The translations under genes and the position numbers were made by a program. Below the pieces are notes generated by a model. The model was not told where the DNA came from. It saw only the letters and a program-made list of their open reading frames with translations, and ran no database searches. From assembly GCA_040285825.1 (NCBI GenBank), contig JAUPSS010000001.1, positions 1,240,001 through 1,304,000 on the forward strand: a stretch of DNA of 64,000 bases. Reading direction: 5' to 3'. Each line of letters begins with the position of its first letter. The stretch's first letter is position 1. The DNA is from Eukaryota sp. TZLM1-RC. Its lineage: Eukaryota > Metamonada: BaSk clade. Positions 42,001 through 50,016 of this stretch are shown here, in pieces.

Positions 42001-42457
42001 CTACACAAAGGCTGTTTGTTTCCAGTCTGTGTGAGCACCAAGTATGAACTGTTCTCCTTTCCTGGCTTCTTGCACTGACCATTCTGCCATACCATCGAAA
42101 GTTGCTCTCCACTCAACACTCAATACATGAGCAAACTCAACCAGTTTGTTTTCCATGTGGTATTCCACTGTTCTCAGATCCTTGGTAAATGCCTCCACCA
42201 GACAGCTTTGGGGAAATGATACGACACCAGGGCGGGGATCGAGTGACTGATGTGTAGGACTGTGCAAACTTAAGCTCTAGAAGCACACCTTGAGTACCGG
42301 TTGACGACAGCTGTTGATACAGTCGTGAACTCGAATCAAAGCAACAGGTCTTGATCACAACTCTCCAAAGGTAGATGTTGTCATCAACAAGAGAAACTGT
42401 GAAGAACTGTTGGTTTGATTGTAGGGAGCGGTACTCAGTAACGAGTGACTTGTTCAT
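42001..42457 (-). pseudogene. UBE2Q-like E2 ubiquitin-conjugating enzyme, broken copy
   Basis: The N-terminal part (ATG at 42,457) reads V-T-E-Y-R-S-L-Q, L-V-D-D-N-I-Y-L-W-R-V, G-V-L-L-E-L-K-F and R-I-I-S-P-K-L-S-G-G-G as in the unit-2 gene at 61,177-61,662. A 29-bp deletion at 42,174/42,175, relative to unit 2, removes the codon for the putative catalytic Cys and shifts the frame. The C-terminal part survives in a different frame (42,267-42,001). This copy cannot make the enzyme. Confidence 0.75.
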
Positions 42458-42789
42458 AACAAACTGTAATTTACAGTTGAGAACTGTAAAATTTTCAATA
42501 AAGTTTTAAGGTATCTTGAAATAGGTTTCAACTCCTTGATGTCAAGGGTCACAGATAGTTGAAAGCCATTGTGCCAACAATCGAGTGGGTGACCTTTGTT
42601 TAATCTTGGAGAGAAACTTTGGTTGAAAGTGAAACAACAATTATATCTACGTCCTGATCCTTGGTAAATAGTATTGGCAGAAATTTTAGTGACAACTTTA
42701 ACAGCACTTGAAGGATGAGGATTATAATTAGCTTTTATATCATTTATTATTTTTTATTAATTTTTATATTATTTTTTTATTTAATTTTT

Positions 42790-43544
42790 GGGTCAGGGAC
42801 ACACCTACCCACTTTTTTGAAAAGTGAAACACACCTACCCACTACTGAATTTTTTGGTACTTCTGTACCCAATTGTTTTAAGGAAACTTATCCATCCCGA
42901 TCTGTTTGATGATGTAATCATGTTTCTGTTTCTTAATTACTTGGTACGTTCAATGGACGTGGATGTCAACAACACTTGTTTATGTTTGGTTTTCAAGTGC
43001 GTCCCATCCAGAAGAACCACTTTCAAATGCTTGGAGCTGATGGCAGGATCCTTTTGGATTTTGTACGAATGGATGTCAATGAGGCAAGGTAATCTGTGGA
43101 AGGAGGAAGAATCTTGTAGGAAGAAGTTAGATTACCATCACAGGAATGAGCTTTATACCGCTTAACCTCATAAGGATTTGTTGTAGCAGCGGATTTAGGT
43201 CGTGTAGCATAGCATTCAAACGTACATCTTTTATTTTTGCAACGAGCATAAATTCTTGTATGTTCAGACTTTTTGTAGACACAATAGGCACTGCTCTGGA
43301 CACAATCTAGCCGAATCAGTTCCTTTATGATTTCCATCGAAGCCAGGGAACCGATTTTCAAGAGATAATCGGTGTCGTTATGTTTGAGAGTTATAGTTGA
43401 TTCAGCAACAACGGAAGAGGTTGTTGTCATTTCCAATCTGCAAAGAAGTCCTATCAGTTAAAAAGTGGGTAGATGTGTTCACTTTATTGTGGTGGGTAGA
43501 CGTGTTCCATTTTTTGGAAAAATGGGTAGATGTGTACTTTTCCC
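42790..43544 (-). mobile_element. Mutator-like element, internally deleted, with TIRs and 9-bp TSD
   Basis: The ends are inverted repeats of about 55 bp: GGGTCAGGGACACACCTACC on the left, GGGAAAAGTACACATCTACC (complement) on the right. Each contains two or three ACAC-x-YCTACCCAC boxes. The direct repeat TTAATTTTT lies at 42,781-42,789 and 43,545-43,553, a 9-bp target-site duplication characteristic of MULEs. Only the transposase N-terminus and the first DDE segment remain in 755 bp, so it is non-autonomous. The 8,977-9,410 fragment has the same right-hand end. Confidence 0.88.
43023..43430 (-). pseudogene. MULE transposase fragment
   Basis: ATG at 43,430. The DNA-binding zinc finger (R-C-K-N-K-R-C ... 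H-S-C) is followed by the frame end at 43,023. After a small shift the sequence continues V-V-L-L-D-G-T-H-L-K-T-K-H-K-Q-V-L-L (near 43,025-42,970), the first catalytic Asp block of MULE DDE domains. The rest of the catalytic domain is deleted. Confidence 0.8.
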
Positions 43545-43553
43545 TTAATTTTT

Positions 43554-44119
43554 ATAATTTGGGGATAATATGTACAAAGACAATAATACGATGCAAAATT
43601 GTAAAATAAGTCTTACCAATCACAATAACCAAACAATATTTCCCGAATCATAGAGATGATTTGAAATCATCTCTGAGCTCATCTCTGAAGTACTGAGCTT
43701 GTAAAACTGTTCAGTTACCTCTAAGTTAATCATGTGATACAATGAATTGTACAACATCCATCATATTTGCATTCACTAACGTGTGTGAACTATGGATCAT
43801 ATTATTTCCTTTCTATTACCCTTAATTTATTTTGCTTTTATTTGATTTTCCAAAGCCATTTTTATATGTGTTTGTATTTGATTATTTGGTTAATAAAATA
43901 GTTTATTGTGATGAAGATACGATTAATCATCTCCAGAACCATTAACTTGCGTTGTGATTCTCTCGAATTTATTTGATTATATACAATCATCAAAAATTTG
44001 TCCTTTTCCTATTTTTTTAAAAAAACTTAATTATTTTCTGTCTTTTTCCTTTTATTTATTTATCTTTAATTATATTATTTTTCTCTTTCTTGATAACTAG
44101 AGACAAAGTCTCAATATCT
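43554..44119. other. Intergenic
   Basis: Partly unique to unit 1 (to about 43,700), then shared with unit 2 from about 61,890. A T-rich stretch lies near 44,010-44,090. No gene is seen. Confidence 0.45.
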
Positions 44120-44284
44120 ATGAAGATTTTTGAAAGACCATTTGTGTTAAAAAGTTATATATCAAAAGATAATGAAACGCATCCCCTCTATTACTTGTAT
44201 AAAATAATTGCTTCAGTTACCATCAAAAATCAAACTCAATCTATGATCCTTTATACTAAAATTCCATGTCATTTGATCTATTAA
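44120..44284 (+). CDS. Small ORF, 55 aa, duplicated
   Basis: The first ATG is at 44,120. The product is short and basic (K-I-F-E, S-Y-I-S-K-D-N-E-T-H-P) with no known domain. The unit-2 copy (62,290-62,454) is identical in length with few changes. Coding status is uncertain; its only support is conservation across the duplication. Confidence 0.25.
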   Translation: MKIFERPFVLKSYISKDNETHPLYYLYKIIASVTIKNQTQSMILYTKIPCHLIY

Positions 44285-44323
44285 GCATCATTATACAGTC
44301 AAAATCACTGATGAGAATGGTTT

Positions 44324-44767
44324 TCAAGAAATACCAGCTGCTTCTTTAAATGACTGTTCTGCTAGTTCAGAGTCATATTCTTCAATTATCTTTCCTTTTT
44401 CTCCAACACTTAACACCTCTTCATGATCCTCAACAAACCTAACTTCTTGATATCTAGGTTCCCATAGCTCGACCACTTCCTCTGTAGTTCTGCTTGCTAA
44501 TGCTTTATGGTGTTCTACCTTCCATGGAAAGGCACTCAGTTGACGACATTTAAAGTGAACTGCATCTGTTGTATCTTCTTCACATAAAATCATTTTGTTC
44601 AGACGTTCTGGTGCATCTCTCATAGTTTTAGAATACAGTTTGATTTTGATTTTGTCGTCTAGGTGAAATCCTGGCAGTTCTGATGTCACAAATTTACGGG
44701 ATTTTTTTGTCTTGAAGTTACCTTGATGGTTTGAGTAGAAACGTCCTAGTTGTGGAGAACGAGACAT
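44324..44767 (-). CDS. Conserved 147-aa protein, unknown family
   Basis: ATG at 44,767. Basic N-terminus (M-S-R-S-P-Q-L-G-R-F-Y-S), a central segment with K-I-K-I-K-L-Y-S-K-T-M-R-D-A-P-E-R-L and F-K-C-R-Q-L-S-A-F-P-W-K-V, and an acidic tail (V-E-D-H-E-E-V-L, E-E-Y-D-S-E-L). The unit-2 copy at 62,937-62,494 has the same length and no indels despite about a dozen substitutions, which argues for a maintained reading frame. It may belong to the cassette; function unknown. Confidence 0.6.
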   Translation of the reverse strand: MSRSPQLGRFYSNHQGNFKTKKSRKFVTSELPGFHLDDKIKIKLYSKTMRDAPERLNKMILCEEDTTDAVHFKCRQLSAFPWKVEHHKALASRTTEEVVELWEPRYQEVRFVEDHEEVLSVGEKGKIIEEYDSELAEQSFKEAAGIS

Positions 44768-45017
44768 TCTTGAAATAAAAGCTAGTAGAAAACCTGATCA
44801 AAAAGGATATCTCTTAATGTCAAACATGTAAAAATTCATTGTTTACATAGTGTCTGAGTTGTGTTACGATGGTAATTCCTTTCATTAGTTTTAAAGTATA
44901 GTTTTAATGAAACTTTTCAAAAAGTTTCATTAGTTTTCTACAATCTCTCACAATCTTTCACAATCTTACTGGTGAAGTTCCTGGAATTTAACACAATTCC
45001 AAACAAACTTTAGATTG

Positions 45018-47270
45018 ATGGGTCAACGTGCTAGTTCATTATCCAGCAAGTCTGTTTTCAGGGCTGATGTATCTTCAGACACACAGCTCATTCCTCAAAA
45101 TGCATCCTCTTCCCCTTTAAATTCCCGATCCGGGCCATCAGATTCAGGGGAGATTGGTAAACCCCATACGAACAACATGTCTTCGCAATACAGTGAAACC
45201 TCCACTACCTCGCCTTCGTTGAAGCAACGTTCGGCCGACACACTTCCCGATCGATCGGATCCAGTGGTTGGAGTCAAGTGTATTTCAAGTTGTTATGGCC
45301 ATACCCTCATCCTTATTTATTCTGGTGAAGTTTATGGTTGGGGCGATAATGATTATGGTCAAGTTTTATATAGTGGACGGGAAGCAATCAAATCACCAAT
45401 CAAATTACCATTAACTAATATCATTTCCATTTCGGCTGGTGTTCACCACTCCCTTGCCCTCTCATCTAAGGGTAAGTTGTATGGTTGGGGTTGGAATAGG
45501 TTTTATCAAATTAATAACTCAATCAATGATTCACTACCAATTACATCAATTAAAATTCCCTCACAAAATCAAGGACATTTTTATTGGTACTTCTGTTTCA
45601 TTTGGATTGACAGAAGAAGGTCAACTTGTTAAATATTCAAAGAATAATTCTTTTCATTTATTTGAAGAATTGAATTCTATTGTTTTCGTTTCAGTTGCTG
45701 GTGATTCATTTATCACAGTAGATTCTATCGACAATTTTTTCTATTACAGTGGGAGGCGTTTCACCAAGATACCAGTTACTCAGTATTTAACTTCAAGAAC
45801 ACCGTTTAAGGGTTCTGTTTCATTTGGTCATACTTTATACAACAAGATTTACCTTTTAGTAGTTGATACTAATGGTGATGTTTGGAAGTTTGACAAGAAT
45901 GATAAAGATTCTTTCAATAACAAACCCATCAAAGTTCCAGGGTTAAGTAATATTGATTTTATTTTTTGTCATAGAGCTATTCAAGCTGCTGTTGATTATA
46001 ATGGCCAAGTTTTTGCATGGGGCGATTTAGGAGAATTATCTGATGTTTTTGGTGATCATGGTTATTGTAAAACCATTTGTCTTGAAGCTTTAGCTAATGT
46101 AGAAGGTATTTCTGTCGGTCATGACTTCCTTTTTCCTACAACAAAAACACTGTTTGGGCTTGGGGAAGAAATGATAAAGGTCAATTAGGTACAGGTGATT
46201 TGATTGATCGACCACAACCTGTCAAACTATTTGGATCTGAAATACTTGGAAGTTTTCATTATCCAAAACAACATTTGGATAGCATGTACAATATTTTAAT
46301 CAAATTTATCTACTATAAATATTTAAATTATTTATCTGCTGTGTTTGGTAATCCTTCTTATGTTAAAGCTAGATTTTGCTCCGAATGTGGTATTAGTAAA
46401 AGAGTAGCCAAACTTGCCAAAGACGTTTTTGATTGTCATCCTATTCAAAACACTATGTTTTTAATAGATCCTAGGAAATTCAATTTAAATTTAGACATTT
46501 GTGATTTACATTTGCGCTTGACTGTCGGTTACAAAATCTCCACAGTAATTAATACAAGAATGAGAAAAATTACGGTTCACTATAATGAAGTTGATTATTA
46601 TCCACAATTATTATCACACTCCCAAATGTTGAAGTTGTTAAGCTTGATGGAAGGTCGTATTTGAACCAAATATTATCTATCAATTTGGCACATTCATCAA
46701 ATCTCAAATGCTTGGAGCTTGATTATCCATTTGAAATAGACCAATTACCCACTTCACTAGTGAAGTTAGTGCTGAAACACCGTGACATTGTAGTTGCTGT
46801 ATTAAGCTATCTTACATCATTAAAAGAGTTGGTGGTGCTCGCTGATAGTTTTTCCAATTTAATTTCGAAGGAAAGAATTGTTTTATCTCAATCTATTGCT
46901 ACTTTCGAAGTACATATCCCTACTCAATTGAGATACATGCCCCATCTAGGTGATTCTATTTATATTGGAACACAGCTACTAAACATGAAGAAATTGATAA
47001 TTCACAAGGGTGTTCCTGCCAATATCACTGAACAAAACTTTCCCTCTTTGAGATTGATTCAATTGATTAGACCTGATAAGGACAGTCTGTCAGATTCTTC
47101 CCTATCTCCAACAAATCATATTAGTCAAGGTTTAATTTAATCTGTTAAACTAATCAAGAATGAATATTTAGTTGAATTATCTTGTTTTCCATGGTGGATT
47201 CAGTATCCAATTACTAAGTATTTGTTTGATATTTTTCGCGAATATATGGTTGAGGATGAAATAACTTGAT
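45018..47270 (+). pseudogene. RCC1-repeat/LRR protein gene with at least three frameshifts
   Basis: ATG at 45,018; N-terminal 75 residues Ser-rich. RCC1 blades follow: Y-G-H-T-L-I-L, V-Y-G-W-G-D-N-D-Y-G-Q-V, I-S-A-G-V-H-H-S-L-A-L, L-Y-G-W-G-W-N, later V-F-A-W-G-D and G-L-G-E-E, R-P-Q-P-V. After a Cys-containing linker (A-R-F-C-S-E-C-G-I-S-K-R) comes an LRR-like end (L-P-T-S-L-V-K-L-V-L, L-T-S-L-K-E-L). Frame changes fall near 45,575, 46,140-46,190 and 46,660, with a stop at 47,140 before a homologous tail. RCC1 propellers bind proteins or chromatin. It may be a true pseudogene or a gene with uncorrected indels. Confidence 0.75.
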
Positions 47271-48134
47271 AGTGATAAATAATGGTAATTATTTAATTTA
47301 ATGAATAATTAAAGGAACATCAGCAACAATCATTATGTACACAATTTTTGAGTCGACACATCTAAGAGCACCCTTCTACTCTACAGCATTTGACCCATTC
47401 TTATTGCTTCTATGAAGAAAAACTCCAAATCAACAATAAAATGTTGGCTCGTATATCTTACTAAAAAGAATGTAACTTAATGCAAATATAGTCATTCGGT
47501 AGTTTCGGCAGATGTGGATGTTGTCTTTTGGTATTGAATCATTGATACTATTCAGACCGACTGAGTCAATTTGGTTGTGTTGAGTTTTGTTTTCAATAAA
47601 CCTTTTGATAGCAGTATATTTCAAGAGTTAATCGAACTCCTTCCAAAGGATACAAATAAATAAAAACCTCACATAAATGGTTCATGGGTAAGTGAAGTGG
47701 ATAGTTTACAGTTGGGAGTATAGAAATAAAATAAAGTATAAAAAATAAATAAAATTAATCTGAACCCCACGACTTAGGACAACATTGGAAGTATTCAGTG
47801 TCACTTGATCTCTTTTTATTTAGGGTAGAATCGAGAGAAGTTGATTGTGTAGACTTGTGGTTGATCATTAATACTATTCAGACTTACTGAGTTAATTTGG
47901 TTGTGTTGAACTTTGTGTACAATAAACCTTTTGATAGCAGAAGTTTTCAAAAGTTAAACGAAATGAATGAAACAAAAAAGTTTATACTTCACGTCGTTCA
48001 ATTAAATACAAATAAATGGTTTATTGGCTTCCTCAAATGACGACAGTGTGTTGATGAAATGGATAGTTTGAAGTTGGCAGTATTCACTGTTATTTGATCA
48101 CTCTTCTTCTAATGTACTGTTACATGAGTAACAG
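47271..48134. other. Spacer with a diverged internal duplication
   Basis: A block near 47,535-47,640 (GACTGAGTCAATTTGGTTGT through CAATAAACCTTTTGATAGCA) recurs with changes at 47,885-47,970. No gene is seen. The right end is the junction between cassette units. Confidence 0.55.
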
Positions 48135-48459
48135 TAAATGAGAAATGATCAAAAAATTTGTTCAGTACAAACTCAAAAATTTTTATTCGTTAATTATGGC
48201 GAATAAATATAATATTATTTTTGGGATTTCTTTAATAATGACAATTATAAAAGCAACAAAACACCAAGTGTAATGGTTGCAAATTTTAGATAACATCAAC
48301 GAATAGTGACAGAGCCAATGGATCAATTTCATTTCATACATGATAAAACAACTATTTATTAAAAAAAAGTAACAAAACATAACAAAACAAACTAAAACAC
48401 GTAAGAAACAAAATTCTCCACGCCAACTCTTGATGAATCCTTATACAGCTTGGCCATCA

Positions 48460-48756
48460 TTAAAGTAGATTTAATAATTTTGGTTCATTTAGATTAAATT
48501 TATAATACCAACAAATATCATTTGCTTTTAAAATTAGGGATAAATTTGGGAGCGGGTAACTATACTCAATTATTAATTTAAAAACTCTTTCATAATCATC
48601 AATTAATTGTTCAAAACAATCTATCTCACAATTATTTTTTATTATCAAATCAATCGCAAAATATTTTATGCTGAATTCATCTCTAACATAAATAAATGGT
48701 TCAGCATTGATCAACTTGACAATATTTTCTTTTGAAAACATATGGGAAAAATTCAT
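48460..48756 (-). CDS. Small conserved protein, 98 aa, unit-2 copy
   Basis: Same length and frame as 33,584-33,880, with about seven substitutions (for example F-S-I-K-Y in place of F-K-I-K-Y). ATG at 48,756. A divergent frameshifted ORF follows on the plus strand, as in unit 1. Confidence 0.4.
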   Translation of the reverse strand: MNFSHMFSKENIVKLINAEPFIYVRDEFSIKYFAIDLIIKNNCEIDCFEQLIDDYERVFKLIIEYSYPLPNLSLILKANDICWYYKFNLNEPKLLNLL

Positions 48757-48774
48757 TAAAAATATTTTTGATTT

Positions 48775-49060
48775 TTGTTAATCACAGATTCAACAATAAC
48801 TAAGGTTGAATATTTTGAAGTGGAACAACAACCTAATATTGAAAGTATTACTGATGATGACATTCTTATTGGAAAAATCCTGATGATATTGTTGATAGTG
48901 AAGTTGAACATAAAATCAGTAATTATATTGAACTTTTTAATAAGTTCAGAATCAAATTTTCTTCATAAAGATGATTAAGATATCATATTAGAATCTATCG
49001 ATAGCTTTGTTGAAAGACTTAATTCAGAAACGAGTTCACGAGTTCACTTTATGCATCTGC
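48775..49060 (+). pseudogene. Frameshifted small ORF, unit-2 copy
   Basis: As 33,899-34,183, with the same frame break, plus an extra in-frame stop near 48,977 and a short duplication of GAGTTCAC near 49,035. Confidence 0.4.
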
Positions 49061-49625
49061 ATAAAGTATGATGAAATGTCTTTGAGTGAATCACATCCTT
49101 TATTGAAGTGTCTCGATAATATGATGGAATAATTACCTATTGATTTTTTAGTTCAAAATTTCAGTATCTTCTGGGGTTAGAATAAATTTGATTTGGTAAA
49201 TTCATTGAAATCTGGAGCCGAGACCACTTCGATTTTCATCCATACGATTTTCTATTGAGTGGGTTACGGGTTAAATGAGCCTACTGCTGGGGCTGTGGAG
49301 GCGTGGGAATAGAAAGTTGTTCGGGGAGGAGCTGTGGAGAAGCGTGATTGGCTGAAGCTTTGCTTGGAGGGAAGTCTTGGATTGTAATACACGGGTCCAG
49401 GTGTATGAAGTCTTTGCTTAAAGTGTCATTTTCATTATGGGGATTCTCATGTAGCACGATATGCCCAAAATTGAGTAATTAATGGTGGGCTAGATGGGGC
49501 ACATATAGAATGTAACAAATATGTGAAATATGTTGTGTGAAATGGCACCTATGACTGATGGGAAATAGAAATCAGCATGAAGGAATCCTCATTGGCAATT
49601 TTGGTAATTATCTTATTTTCTCACA

Positions 49626-49760
49626 ATGCTCTCGTGTCCACATTGTTCAATGGATTTCAACGAAGAGTCTCGTGTACCACTGGTAGTTTGCAGTCAGCGC
49701 CATAGTGTATGCGGTGTAATTAACAATAATATAAAATCTTTATTGAACTGCGACCTCTAG
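49626..49760 (+). pseudogene. Remnant of the RKL1-type RING start
   Basis: The ATG at 49,626 opens the same first 31 residues as RKL1 (C-P-H-C-S-M-D-F ... V-C-S-Q-R-H-S-V-C-G-V). Homology stops at about 49,717 and the frame ends soon after. It marks where the original RING-kinase half was lost or displaced, 300 bp before the present RKL2 start. Confidence 0.8.
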
Positions 49761-50016
49761 TGAAATTGAATCACCCAAGACAGTTTCTATACCATTTGAT
49801 CTGCTTATATTTCAAAAATTCTTTATCGTGCGTGCTTAAGTCCTAAGTTTGCTGGAGTTGGCTTTTCAGAAGCAACATATTTATGCAGAAGTGCTTTCAG
49901 TGACAGCAGGAAAAATTGACACCATCTGTAAGGAAAATAAGATTTTGATACGGTTTTGAATCTCGGTTTTAATCGCAAGCGAAGAACCAACAAATTGTTT
50001 CATTTTCCACGCTGCC

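Larger units (their letters stand above)
33258..48134. repeat. Cassette duplication, unit 1
   Basis: From the run AAATGAGAGATGATCAAAA near 33,262 the sequence is repeated, in the same gene order, from 48,137 (AAATGAGAAATGATCAAAA). Shared pieces are the 98-aa ORF, RING-kinase-LRR gene, tRNA-like element, LINE-B tandem array, E2-like gene, 147-aa ORF and RCC1 gene. Unit-specific changes: a MULE insertion, a small (1.2 kb) array, and a deletion in the E2-like gene. Confidence 0.85.

Noticed and set aside
45018-47270. Programmed ribosomal frameshifting in the RCC1 gene
   Set aside because: The shifts lie at several unrelated positions without a common slippery site, and other copies of the family decay at different places. 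Mutation or sequencing error is simpler.
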